Positions 17,087 to 29,107 of a stretch of DNA of 64,000 bases are shown piece after piece; the first letter of the stretch is position 1, and each line of letters starts with the position of its first letter. Both the position numbers and the translations under genes were made by a program. The notes under the pieces are model-generated. The model saw only the letters and a list, made by a program, of their open reading frames with translations. It ran no database searches and was not told the DNA's origin. Source of the stretch: JACVRW01 sp963771715 (GTDB taxonomy: Bacteria > Actinomycetota > Thermoleophilia > Solirubrobacterales > Thermoleophilaceae); the NCBI GenBank assembly GCA_963771715.1, contig CAVYUQ010000016.1, positions 124,001 through 188,000 on the forward strand, in the 5' to 3' direction.

Positions 17087-20035
17087 ATGGCAACTCGCAT
17101 GACGTCCGCCCGGTTCGTAGGGCGAACGGGAGAGCTCGCCGAGCTTCAGGCCGCTTTTCGAGAAGCAGCCGAAGCCCGGCCTTCGCTCGCCTTGGTTGGC
17201 GGTGAATCCGGCGTAGGGAAGTCGCGCCTCGCGGACGAGCTCAAGCGTCACGCCCGCGATGCGGGCGCCCGCGTGCTCTCGGGCGACTGCGTCGAGCTCG
17301 GTGACGACGAGCTTCCGTACGCACCGCTCCTGAGCGCGCTCCGCCCGCTCGTCCGCGAGGGCGACCCTGCACTCGACTCGCTCGCGCCGCAGCTCCGCGC
17401 CGCGCTCGACGCGATCCTGCCCGGCCTCGGCGAGGGGAGCTCCACCGGCGACGCGCCCCAGTCGGGCGTGTTCGAGGCGCTGCTGGCGCTGCTCGAGTCG
17501 CTGTCCGACCCCGACCCGGTCGTGCTCGTCGTCGAGGACCTCCACTGGGCGGACAGCTCCACGCGCTCCTTCATCGGGTTCCTGTCCCGCTCGATCTGCA
17601 GCGAGCGCCTGCTCGTGCTCGGCACCTATCGCTCCGACGAGCTCCACCGCCGCCATCCGCTGAGGCCGCTCCTGGCCGAGCTCGCCAGCGACGCCTACGC
17701 GCGCCTGCTCGAGCTCCCGCGCTTCACGCCGGACGAGCTGGCCGAGCAGCTCGAGGGCATCCTCGCGGGCACGCCCGACCCGGAGCTCGTCGAGCGGCTG
17801 TACTCGCGCAGCGAGGGCAACGCGCTGTTCGCCGAGGAGATCCTCGCCGCGGGGCTCGACGGCCGCGGCTCGCTGCCGCCGACGCTGCGCGACGCGCTGA
17901 TGCTCCGCGTAGAGCGGCTCTCGCCGCGCGCCCAGGAGCTCATACGCTGGCTCGCCTGCCAGCCCGCCGCCGATCACGCGCTCGTGGCCGCCGTGGCGGG
18001 GCTGGAGCCCGCCGAGCTGCGCGAGGCCCTCCGCGACGCGGTGGCGAGCCACATCGTCGTCACGGTCGCCGACGAGAGCTACGGGTTCCGCCACGCGCTC
18101 CTCCGCGAGGTCGTGTACGACGACCTGCTGCCGGGTGAGCGCAGCGAGATGCACGCCGCGCTCGCGCGTGCGCTGGAGGAGCGCATCGAGCGCGGCGACG
18201 CCGGAGCGCACATCACGACCCAGGCGGCGCACCACTGGGCCGCGGCCGGCGACCAGCCACAGGCGCTCGCGGCGGCGGTGCGAGCGGCCGTCGCGGCAGA
18301 GCGCGTGAACGCCTTCGGCGAGGCGCAGGCGCTCTTCGAGCGGGCGCTCGGCCTGTGGGAGCGGGTCGACGAGCCCGAGCGGCTGGCCGGCTTCGAGGAG
18401 GTCGAGCTCCTGCGCCGGGCGGCGGCCGCGGCGGACCAGGCCGGCGACCCCGGGCGCCAGGAGGCGCTGCTTCGCCGGGCGCTCGCGCTGGTCGACCCGG
18501 AAGTACAGCCCGGCCGCGCGGCGCTGCTGCTCGAGCGGCTGGGGCAGTCTCAGTGGAGCCAGCACCAGCAGGACGCCTCGGTCGAGACGCTTCGCGAGGG
18601 CCTGAGGCTCCTGCCCGGCGCCGAGCCGAGCGCGGAGCGCGCACAGCTGATGTCGCAGCTCGCGAAGCGGCGCATGCTCCAGTCGCGCTTCAGGGAGGCC
18701 GCCGAATCCGCCCGAGAGGCGCTCGAGGTGGCGCGCGCGGTGGGACACGCCGAGGCCGAGGCGATCGCCCTCAACGTGCTCGGCACCTCGCTCGGCGACA
18801 GCGGCGAGACCGACGCGGGCGTCGGATATCTGCGCGATTCGCTCGCGATCGCGAAGGAGCACGGCTTCCCGATGGAGGAGGGCGGCGCCTGGATCAACAT
18901 CTCGGAGGTGCTGAACTTCGTGGGGCGGACGGAGGAGGGCCTCGCCGTGGCGCGCCAGGGCCTCGAGGCCGGGGTCACCCGGCCGCGGACGGCCGACTGG
19001 CTCCGGCTGGTCGTCTCCGAGTACAGCTTCAACCTCGGCGACTGGGAGGAGGCGGAGGCGGCGATCCCGGCCGCCAGCCGCCGGCACAGCGGCGGCAGCT
19101 TCCTCTACTGGCAGATGTGCCGGAGCGAGCTGGCGCTGGGCCGCGGCGACCTCGAGCTCGCGGACGAGACGCTCGGCGCGCTGGCCGAGGCGGCCGGCGG
19201 CAGCAGGGAGCCGCAGTTCATGGGCCCGTACGGCGTGATGCGCGGCCGAGCTGCTGCGCCGCAGCGGCGACCTCGACGCCGCGCGGGCCGCGGTCGACGA
19301 CGCGATGGACCGGATCGAGTACTGCTCCGAGGACATCGTGCGGATCGCGGCGCTCGCGGTGGCCGGCCTTCGCATCGAGGGCGACGCCGGCGAGCTGGCG
19401 CGCGACCGCCGCGACGAGGAGGCTGCGGAGGCCGTGCGCGCCGCGCCGACGCGCTCCTTGAGCGCGCCCGCCTGGCGGGGGAAGCCGGCTGGGTGGTGGA
19501 GGCGGCGCAGCTCGCCACCGCGGAGGCCGAGTACGTGCGCGCGACGGGCGGCGAGGCCGCCGCGCTCTGGCCCGCCGCCGCCGAGCACTGGGAGCGGGTG
19601 CCGCGGCCCTACCACGCGGCCTACTCGCGCTGGCGCGAGGCCGAGGCGCTGATGGCAGCGCGCGACCGCGAGGGCGCGACCCGAGCGGCCTCCGCCGCGC
19701 TCGCCGGCGCCCGCCGGCTGGGAAGCGCGTGGCTCGCGGAGGAGGTCGAGTCGCTGGCCGCACGGGCGCGCCTGCATCTTGGCGAGGACGTCGCCCCAAG
19801 CACGTCCGCGTCGACCGACCAGCCCGACGACCCCTTCGGGCTGACCCCGCGCGAGCGCGACGTGCTCGTGCTCGTGGCCGCCGGCGCCACCAACCGCGAG
19901 ATCGGCGAGCGCCTCCACATGGCCGAGAAGACGGCCAGCGTCCACGTGTCGCGGATCCTCGCAAAGCTGAACGTTCGCTCCCGCACAGAGGCCGCGGGGG
20001 TCGCGCACCGGCAGGGCCTGGTATCAACTGCCTGA
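17087..20035 (+). CDS. large ATPase-LuxR (LAL-type) transcriptional regulator
   Basis: About 982 residues. An N-terminal AAA/STAND ATPase (RFVGRTGELAELQAAFREAA; Walker A GGESGVGKSR; Walker B VLVVEDLHWAD; GTYRSDELHRRHPL) is followed by a TPR-like helical middle. A C-terminal LuxR helix-turn-helix closes it (LTPRERDVLVLVAAGATNRE, MAEKTASVHVSRILAKLNVRSRTEA). LAL regulators bind ATP and an inducer and activate target operons. A compensating pair of shifts near 19240 and 19450 garbles about 65 residues. The other frame reads sensibly there (DRIEYCSEDIVRIAALAVAG). A stronger Shine-Dalgarno (GGAGGAG) precedes an ATG at 17041 in a different frame, so the N-terminus is uncertain. Confidence 0.9.
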   Translation: MATRMTSARFVGRTGELAELQAAFREAAEARPSLALVGGESGVGKSRLADELKRHARDAGARVLSGDCVELGDDELPYAPLLSALRPLVREGDPALDSLAPQLRAALDAILPGLGEGSSTGDAPQSGVFEALLALLESLSDPDPVVLVVEDLHWADSSTRSFIGFLSRSICSERLLVLGTYRSDELHRRHPLRPLLAELASDAYARLLELPRFTPDELAEQLEGILAGTPDPELVERLYSRSEGNALFAEEILAAGLDGRGSLPPTLRDALMLRVERLSPRAQELIRWLACQPAADHALVAAVAGLEPAELREALRDAVASHIVVTVADESYGFRHALLREVVYDDLLPGERSEMHAALARALEERIERGDAGAHITTQAAHHWAAAGDQPQALAAAVRAAVAAERVNAFGEAQALFERALGLWERVDEPERLAGFEEVELLRRAAAAADQAGDPGRQEALLRRALALVDPEVQPGRAALLLERLGQSQWSQHQQDASVETLREGLRLLPGAEPSAERAQLMSQLAKRRMLQSRFREAAESAREALEVARAVGHAEAEAIALNVLGTSLGDSGETDAGVGYLRDSLAIAKEHGFPMEEGGAWINISEVLNFVGRTEEGLAVARQGLEAGVTRPRTADWLRLVVSEYSFNLGDWEEAEAAIPAASRRHSGGSFLYWQMCRSELALGRGDLELADETLGALAEAAGGSREPQFMGPYGVMRGRAAAPQRRPRRRAGRGRRRDGPDRVLLRGHRADRGARGGRPSHRGRRRRAGARPPRRGGCGGRARRADALLERARLAGEAGWVVEAAQLATAEAEYVRATGGEAAALWPAAAEHWERVPRPYHAAYSRWREAEALMAARDREGATRAASAALAGARRLGSAWLAEEVESLAARARLHLGEDVAPSTSASTDQPDDPFGLTPRERDVLVLVAAGATNREIGERLHMAEKTASVHVSRILAKLNVRSRTEAAGVAHRQGLVSTA

Positions 20036-20937
20036 TGCGTGCACTTGTGACCGGGGCCACCGGCTTCGTCGGCGGCCGGCTCGCCTCCGCCCTGGCCAGG
20101 CGCGGCGCCCAGGTCCGCTGCCTGGTCCGGGACCGCGGCCGCGCCCGGGGCCTCGCCGAGGCCGGGCACGAGCTGCACGAGGGCGACGTCCTCGATCCGG
20201 ACAGCCTTCGTGGCGCCGGCGAGAACGCCGCGGTCGCCTACTACCTCGTGCACTCGATGGGGCGCGGGACGGGTCGCGAGGGCTTCGCCGAGCGCGAGCG
20301 CCGCGCGGCCGCCAACTTCGCCCGGATGGCCGCCGGCGAGGGAGTGGAGCGGATCGTCTACCTCGGCGGGCTCGGCGACGAGCGCTCCGAGCACCTGAAG
20401 AGCCGCGCCGCCACCGCGAGGACACTCGCTCAGGAGGGACCGCCGCTCACCTACTTCCGCGCTGCCATGGTGGTGGGCGCGGGCAGCGAGTCCTACCGCA
20501 CGGTGCGCTATCTCGTGGAGCGACTTCCCGCGATGATCGCCCCAGCGTGGCTCCGCAACCGGACCCAGCCGATCGCCATCGACGACGTGCTCGAGTACCT
20601 CGTCCAGGCGGCCGAGCGGCCGGAGGCGGCGGGTCGCGAGGTTCAGATCGGCGGGCCGGACGTGATGACCTACACCGAGGTGCTCGACCTCATGGCCGAG
20701 GTGCTCGGCAAGCGACGGCGGCCAAAGCTGCCGGTGCCGTTCCTCACGCCCGCCCTGTCCTCGCTCTGGATCGGGCTCGTGACGCCAGTCGACGCCGGCG
20801 TCGCGCGGCCGCTGATCGAGAGCCTCGCCAGCGAGACCGTCGTCACCGAGCCCGAGCCCGCGAGGCTCTTCGACGTGCGGCCGATGAGCACGCTCGAGGC
20901 GCTTCGACTCGCGCGCGAGGAAGAGGAGGCAGGGTAG
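20035..20937 (+). CDS. NAD(P)-binding Rossmann-fold protein (atypical SDR / NmrA-like)
   Basis: 300 residues. The N-terminal dinucleotide-binding motif is VTGATGFVGGRLASALARRG, followed by CLVRD and EGDVLDPDSL, as in YwnB/NmrA-like atypical short-chain dehydrogenases. YYLVHSMGRG and ERIVYLGGLGDE match the ubiquinone-chaperone/Coq11-type subgroup. The C-terminal region (GGPDVMTYTEVLDLMAEVLG) is also typical. The TGATG junction with the regulator stop means the two are co-translated. The substrate cannot be told from the sequence. Confidence 0.85.
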   Translation: MRALVTGATGFVGGRLASALARRGAQVRCLVRDRGRARGLAEAGHELHEGDVLDPDSLRGAGENAAVAYYLVHSMGRGTGREGFAERERRAAANFARMAAGEGVERIVYLGGLGDERSEHLKSRAATARTLAQEGPPLTYFRAAMVVGAGSESYRTVRYLVERLPAMIAPAWLRNRTQPIAIDDVLEYLVQAAERPEAAGREVQIGGPDVMTYTEVLDLMAEVLGKRRRPKLPVPFLTPALSSLWIGLVTPVDAGVARPLIESLASETVVTEPEPARLFDVRPMSTLEALRLAREEEEAG

Positions 20938-20956
20938 GCGTCATGCTGTCCGCCCC

Positions 20957-21967
20957 GTGGAGCTTCGCGCCACAACCACCTCGCTTCCCCTGGCGGAGGA
21001 GTTCGGCATCGCGCGCGGGTCGCGCACGACCCAGTCGGTCGTCCAGGTGGAGCTGGAGCACGACGGCGTCGTCGGCCGCGGCGAGGCCGCGCCGGTCTAC
21101 TACCGCGGCGAGTCGGTCGAATCCGCGGCCGAGTTCCTGACCACGGCCGCGCCGCCGCTGCTCGGCGACGACCCGTTCGCGCTCGAGGCCATCGAGGAGC
21201 GGCTCGAGGACGTGGACGGCCAGGCCGCCGGCAGGGCGGCGCTCGACGCCGCGCTGCACGACTGGATCGGCCACCGGCTCGGCGTGCCCGTCTGGCGGCT
21301 CCTGGGGCTGTCGCCAGAGGCGCCGCCCACCTCCTACACGATCGGGATCGACTCGATCGACGGCACGCGCGATCGCGCCCGCCGCGCGCGCGACTTCCGG
21401 GCGCTCAAGGTCAAGCTCGGCGGCAGCGAGGACCTCGAGCGCCTCGAGGCGGTGCGCGAGGAGTCGGGCGCGCCGCTCCGCGTCGACGCCAACGAGGGCT
21501 GGACGCTCGACGCCGCGCGCGAGCTGATGCCGGAGCTGATCCGGCTCGGCGTCGAGTTCGTCGAGCAGCCCTTCCCCGCCGCCGACCTCGACTCGTTCGA
21601 GCGCCTCAGGGAGGTCAGCCCGCGGCTGCCCGTCATCGTCGACGAGGGCTGCCACGACCTCCGCGACGTAGCGCCCGCCGCGCGCTACGCCGACGGCATC
21701 AACGTGAAGCTCGCGAAGTCCGGCGGCGTGCGCGAGGCTGTGCGGATGATCCACGCGGCGCGAGCGCTCGGACTGCGCGTGATGCTGGGCTGCATGGTCG
21801 AGTCCCAGCTCGGCGTCGCGCCGGCGGCGGCGATCGCCTCGCTCGCCGACTGGGTGGACCTCGACGGCCATCTCCTGCTCGCCGGTGAGCCCTTCACCGG
21901 GCTGCGCTTCGAGGACGGGCGCGTACTTCCGAGCGGCGAGCCGGGGCTCGGGGTCGCGCCCGCATGA
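20957..21967 (+). CDS. enolase-superfamily enzyme, dipeptide epimerase / DgcA-like
   Basis: 336 residues from GTG 20957. The N-terminal capping domain and the muconate-lactonizing-enzyme barrel are present. Catalytic landmarks are the KxK pair (ALKVKLGG), the metal ligands in LRVDANEGW, FVEQPFP and IVDEGCH, and the opposite lysine in NVKLAKSGG. The closing DLDGHLLLAGEPFTGL loop is typical of Ala-Glu epimerases. The stop overlaps the start of a DUF1611 gene (ATGA). That pairing is known from D-glutamate degradation clusters (DgcA with DgcN), so a D-amino-acid role is as likely as murein-peptide recycling. Confidence 0.85.
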   Translation: MELRATTTSLPLAEEFGIARGSRTTQSVVQVELEHDGVVGRGEAAPVYYRGESVESAAEFLTTAAPPLLGDDPFALEAIEERLEDVDGQAAGRAALDAALHDWIGHRLGVPVWRLLGLSPEAPPTSYTIGIDSIDGTRDRARRARDFRALKVKLGGSEDLERLEAVREESGAPLRVDANEGWTLDAARELMPELIRLGVEFVEQPFPAADLDSFERLREVSPRLPVIVDEGCHDLRDVAPAARYADGINVKLAKSGGVREAVRMIHAARALGLRVMLGCMVESQLGVAPAAAIASLADWVDLDGHLLLAGEPFTGLRFEDGRVLPSGEPGLGVAPA

Positions 21968-23028
21968 GCGGCCGCCTCGCGATCTTCGCGGAGGGCCTGT
22001 TCGCGAAGCACACCGGCAAGACCGCCCACGGCGTGATCCGCTACGGCAGCCGAGAGGTGGTCGCGGTGATCGACTCGAGCTCCGCCGGGCGCACCGCCAG
22101 CGAGGTCGAGCCGTTCTGCCTGCGACCCGTGCCGATCGTCGCCACGCTGGAGGAGGCGCTCGAGCGCGGCGCCGACACGCTCCTGATCGGCGTGGCCCCG
22201 CCGGGCGGGAAGCTGGACCCCGCCTGGCGGCCGACTCTGCTCGCCGCGCTGGAGGCGGGGCTCTCGCTGGAGGCCGGGCTCCACACCCAGCTGAAGGCCG
22301 ACCCCGAGCTGCGCGAGGCCGCCGCGCGCCACGGCGGGGAGCTGCGCGACCTGCGCGTGGCGCCGTCCGACCTCACCGTGCCCGTGGGCCCGCGGAGCCG
22401 GCCCGACTCGGTGCAGGTGGTGCACAGCGTGGGCTCGGACACCGCGATCGGGAAGAAGGTCGTGACGCTCGAGCTCGACCGCGCCGCGCGCGAGCGCGGC
22501 CTGCGCTCCGTGTACGTGCCCACCGGCCAGACCGGCGTGGCGATCGCGGGCTGGGGCATCGCCGTGGACCACGTGATCTCGGACTACGTGGCGGGCGCGG
22601 CGGAGCGGCTCGTCCACGAGGGCGCCGAGCGCGCGGACCTGCTGTTCGTGGAGGGACAGGGGGCGCTGTTCCATCCGGCCTACTCCGGCGTGACGCTCGG
22701 CCTGCTCCACGGATCGGCTCCGGACCTGCTCGTGCTGGTCCACAAGCCGAACGCGACCCACAACCGCAACTACCCGGACCTCCCGATCCCGCCGCTGAAC
22801 GAGCTGATCGCCGCATACGAGCGCGTGGCCGCGCCGGTGCGCCCGGCGCGCGTGGCCGCGATCGCGCTGAACACCTCCGACCTGGACGACGACGCGGCGC
22901 GGGAGTCCATAGCCGACGCCGAGCGCGAGACCGGCCTCGTTGCCGACGACGTGGTGCGCTTCGGCCCCGAGCGCGTGCTCGAGGCCGTCCTGGCCGCACT
23001 GGACACCACGGCCAAAAGCCCGGCCTGA
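21964..23028 (+). CDS. DUF1611 family protein, DgcN-like
   Basis: 354 residues. Both family regions are visible: an N-terminal Rossmann-like domain (LAIFAEGLFAKHTGKTAHGV) and a C-terminal P-loop domain (VVHSVGSDTAIGKKVVTLEL, VEGQGALFHPAYSGVTLGLL, DLLVLVHKPNATHNRNYP). DUF1611 proteins include DgcN, reported to N-acylate D-glutamate before the partner DgcA acts. Co-translation with the preceding enolase-superfamily gene supports a shared pathway. No frame problem was seen. Confidence 0.85.
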   Translation: MSGRLAIFAEGLFAKHTGKTAHGVIRYGSREVVAVIDSSSAGRTASEVEPFCLRPVPIVATLEEALERGADTLLIGVAPPGGKLDPAWRPTLLAALEAGLSLEAGLHTQLKADPELREAAARHGGELRDLRVAPSDLTVPVGPRSRPDSVQVVHSVGSDTAIGKKVVTLELDRAARERGLRSVYVPTGQTGVAIAGWGIAVDHVISDYVAGAAERLVHEGAERADLLFVEGQGALFHPAYSGVTLGLLHGSAPDLLVLVHKPNATHNRNYPDLPIPPLNELIAAYERVAAPVRPARVAAIALNTSDLDDDAARESIADAERETGLVADDVVRFGPERVLEAVLAALDTTAKSPA

Positions 23029-23083
23029 TCTTTCGACACAGGGCGGTACGAAAAAGCCCCGCAAGCGGCGATCTTTTGAAGGC

Positions 23084-23267
23084 ATGGAGCCGCGCCGCTA
23101 CACGCTCATCCCGGACGACACGCCGGCGCAGCCCGCGCCGGTCAACCCCGTTCGCCGGCGCTATTCGCTGGCCCGCGTGGCTCCTTCGTCTCGGTCGGCG
23201 CTCGGCGTGGACCGCCTGGAGCGGATGGAGGAGATCGCAGACCGCGAGCGCCGCAACGGCGGGCCGC

Positions 23268-23281
<14 letters not shown>
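23084..23281 (+). CDS. small hypothetical protein, 65 aa
   Basis: ATG at 23084 is preceded by GAAGG at a proper distance. The product starts MEPRRYTLIPDDTPAQ and is Pro/Arg-rich at first, then helical (DRLERMEEIADRERRNG). It overlaps the convergent kinase stop by 14 bases. No family recognised. Good codon use and spacing argue for a real gene, but a chance frame cannot be excluded. The 55 bases before it hold a GC hairpin followed, on the minus strand, by a T-run (about 23050-23065) that could end transcription of the kinase strand. Confidence 0.45.
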
Positions 23282-25514
<2,233 letters not shown>

Positions 25515-25527
25515 TCTCCCTGCTGAG

Positions 25528-28500
25528 CTAAGCGGTGATCTCGCCGGCGGGCAGCGAACCGCCGCGCTCGGTGCCGGCGATCACCTCGTCGGGCGCCTTC
25601 TCCTTCGGCACGAAGCCCGACTTCATCCCGAAATACACCGCCTGGGGGTGGTGGGCGATGATCGCGACCGTGGACTGCTCGGGCGTCACGGCGTAGCCGT
25701 CCGACAGCGTCATCCCGATGTTCTCGAGGCCGAGCAGGCGCCACACCTTCTCGTGCTCGGACTGGTCCGGGCAGGCGGGGTAGCCCCACGAGTAGCGGCG
25801 GCCCTGGTCGAGCTCGATGCCGAGCTCGCTGCGCACCTCGGCGTGCAGCCACTCGGCGAGACCCTCGGCCGTCTGGACTCCGAGCCCGTGCGTGAAGAGC
25901 TGCTCGGCGAACTCGCCGTCCTGCTCGAGCTTCTCGATCAGCTCGGTGACCTCCGGTCCGACCGTCACGCCCTGGAGCGCCACGACGTCGCGCTCGCCCG
26001 AGTCGACCGGCCGGAAGAAGTCGGACAGGCAGATGCGGTCGTGCTTGGGCTGGCGCGGGAAGCTGAGCCGCTCGAGCTCGACGTCGGGATTCTCCGGGTC
26101 GTACACGATCAGCTCGTTGCCGTCCGCGTTGCAGGGGAAGTAGCCCACGCGCGCCTTCGGATGCAGGTAGTCCTGCTCACGCCACATGCGCTGGAGGCGC
26201 GGCTCGAAGTCCTCGGACACGAGCTTCTCCCACTCCTCGCCCTTAACGCCGCGCCCGCCCCAGTGCAGCTTGAACAGCACGTGGCGGTCGAGGTGCGGGT
26301 AGACGTCGTCGAGGTCGGGGTCGAGCTCGCGCACGCCCCAGAAGGGCGGATCCGGGATCGCGGCGTCCGTGGTCACGGCCGAGCGCACCGAGTCGTCGGT
26401 CACCGGCGGGGCGTCGTCCACCACCACGGGCTTCTCGCGCAGCTGGCGGGCCTCATCGCGGAACTTCTCGACGAGCGGGCCGCGGGCCTCCTCGTCCACG
26501 AGCTGGTCGATCGTCGCGAGCCCGGCGAACGCGTCCTTGCAGTAGAAGACGCCCGGCTCGTAGACCTCGTCCGACTCCTTGCCGTTCGGGTAGAGGATGC
26601 GCCGGCCGAAGTCGCGGTTGATGGCGGCTCCGCCGATCAGCACGGGGAACTCGAGCTTGCGCTGGTGCAGCTCCTGGACGGCGGTCGGCATCTGCTTCGA
26701 CGTCGACACGAGCAGCGCGGAGAGCCCGATGGCGTCGGCCTCGTTCTCGATCGCCGCGTTGATGATCGTGTCCACAGGGACCTGCTTGCCGAGGTCGATC
26801 ACGGTGTAGCCGTTGTTCGTGAGGATCGTGTTGACGAGCGACTTGCCGATGTCGTGCACGTCGCCGAAGACGGTCGCGATCACGACCTTGCCCTTCGTGT
26901 GGCCCTCGATGCGGTCGAGGTAGTTCTCGAGCTGCGCCACCGCGCGCTTCATGACCTCGGCCGACTGGAGCACGAACGGCAGGATCAGCTCGCCGGCGCC
27001 GAACTTGTCGCCCACCTCCTTCATGGCGGGCAGCAGCACCTTGTTCAGCGTCGGGACCGCGCCGATCTTCTCGACGGAGCGGTCGATCCAGTCCTCAACG
27101 CCCTCCTTCTTGCGGCGCAGGATGTGGAAGTGGAGCGCCTCCTCGGGCTCCATGCCCTCGGTCGGGTCGGCCCCGCCTGACTCCTCCTCGGCCTCGCCCT
27201 GCTGCTCGAAGTGCGAGATGAAGCGCTCCAGCGCGTCCTCGCGCCGGTTGTAGACGAGGTCGTCGGCGTACTCGCGGTCCTCGTCCGAGATCTCCGAGTA
27301 CGGGCGTGATGTGGTTCGGGTTGACCATCGCCAGGTCGAGCCCGGCCTCCACGCAGTGGTGGAGGAAGACCGAGTTGAGGATGGCGCGAGCCTTCGGGGA
27401 GACGCCGAAGGAGACGTTCGAGACGCCCAGCGACGTCTTGACGCCGGGCAGCTCCTTCTTGATCAGGCTGATGCCCTCGATCGTGGCGACCGCGGACGGC
27501 CTCCACTCCTCGTCGCCGGTGGTGAGCGTGAAGGTGAGCGCGTCGAAGATGAGCGCCTCGCGGTCGAGCCCGTGCTCGTCGCAGGCCAGCTCCACGATCC
27601 GCTTGGCCACCTCGAGCTTGCGCTCGGGCGTCTTGGCCATCCCGACCTCGTCGATGGTGAGGGCGATCAGGGCGGCGCCGTGGCTCTTCGCGAGCGGCAC
27701 GACCACGTCGAGCTTGTCGCGGCCCGCCTCGAGGTTGATCGAGTTGACGATGGCGCGGCCCGGGATGCGCTCGAGGGCGGCCTGGATCACGTCCGGCTCG
27801 GTGGAGTCGATCTGGATCGGCGCGGGCTGGGTGAGCGAGACGCGCTTCACGACCTCTGACATCTGCTCGGCCTCGTCCTGGCGCTCGGTGAGCGCGACGC
27901 AGATGTCGAGCACGTGCGCCCCGCCTGTCACCTGGTCCTCGGCGATCTGGAGGATGCCGTCGTAGTCGTCCGCGAGCAGAAGCTCCTTGGCCTTGCGCGA
28001 CCCCTGCGAGTTCACGCGCTCGCCGACGAGCGTCGGGCGCGGCTCCTGCGCGAGCGGCGTGGCGGTCATCATCGACGACACGAGCGTCTCGCGCGTGTCC
28101 GGACGCGGGCCGGCCTCACGGCCACCGACGCGGTCCACGATCGCCGCGATGTGGTCGGGCGTCGTGCCGCAGCAGCCACCCACGATGGACACGCTGTAGC
28201 GCTCCACGAACTCCTGGAGCACGTTCGCCAGCGGGTCGGGCTCCTCCGGGAAGATCGTCTCGCCGTCCGGGCCCTGGAGCGGCAGGCCGGCGTTCGGGAT
28301 GCAGTGCACCGGCAGCGGGCTGTTCTCGCCCAGGTACCGGATCGCGTCGCGCATGTCCTCGGGGCCGGTCGAGCAGTTGAGGCCGATCACGTCCACATCG
28401 AGCGACACGAGCGTGGTGAGCACGGCCTGGATATCCGTGCCGAGCAGCATCTTGCCGCCGTTCGGCAGCAGCGACACGCTCGTCTGGATCGGGACCTGGC

Positions 28501-29047
28501 GGCCCGTGAGGCTGAACGCCTCGCGGGCGCCGAAGATGGCGGCCTTCACCTCGAGGATGTCCTGCGCGGTCTCGATGATGAGCAGGTCGGCGCCGCCGTC
28601 GATCAGGCCCCTGGCCTGCTCGGTGAACACCTCGACCAGCTCGCGGAAGGTGATCTTCCCGAGCGTCGGGTCGTCGCTCGCGGGAAGGTGGCCCGTCGGG
28701 CCGATCGAGCCGGCCACGAAGCGGTCCTCGCCGGCGGCCTTCCGCGCGATCTCGGCGGCCTTCTGGTTGATCTCGAGCGTGTGCTCGGCGAGCCCCCACT
28801 CCTCGAGCTTCAGCCGGCTCGCCTGGAACGTGTCCGTCTCGACCACCTGGGCGCCCGCGTCGAGCATCGACGTGTGCACACCCTCGATCACGTCGGGCCT
28901 GTTCAGGACGAGCGCCTCGTGGCACTTGCCCTGGAGGCCGCCGTAGTCCTCCTGGGTCAGGTCGAACTGCTCCAGCGTGGCGCCCATGCCGCCGTCGAAG
29001 ACGACGATGCGGCTGCGCACAGCCTCGATGTAGTCGCGCGTGGGCAA
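25528..29047 (-). CDS. metH: cobalamin-dependent methionine synthase
   Basis: Full-length MetH, about 1,170 residues, transferring methyl from methyltetrahydrofolate to homocysteine. The homocysteine domain (about 1-310) has the zinc cysteines C225 (LNCSTGPEDM) and C292/C293 (GGCCGTTPDH). The pterin domain has TLVGERVNSQGSRKAKE and PIQIDSTEPDV. The cobalamin module has the cap helices and the lower-ligand motif GDVHDIGKS (His about 731). The reactivation domain ends with the AdoMet-binding RRYSWGYPACPDQSEHEKVW. One break near 27303 (HITP to YSEISDEDRE) is a single-base indel. TTG start. The gene ends 13 bases before the kinase start. Confidence 0.96.
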
Positions 29048-29060
29048 GGAGGGAAGCCTA

Positions 29061-29090
29061 CCAACCTTGACAAGGATGTGTCAGGGTTGG
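29061..29090. promoter_or_regulatory. inverted repeat just upstream of metH
   Basis: Arms CCAACC-T-TGACA and TGTCA-G-GGTTGG surround a 6-base loop: 11 of 12 pairs match. It starts 14 bases upstream of the metH start and ends 18 bases after the protease stop. It has no T-run, so it is not a classical terminator. It could be an operator or attenuator for metH, or an RNA-processing hairpin between the two genes. No B12 or SAM riboswitch fits in this 60-base gap. Confidence 0.5.
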
Positions 29091-29107
29091 TGGGCGGCGT
29101 TCGCCGG

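Noticed and set aside
17054..20008. Long minus-strand frame opposite the LAL regulator
   Set aside because: Shadow of the regulator with biased Arg/Leu/Gly composition and no conserved motif.
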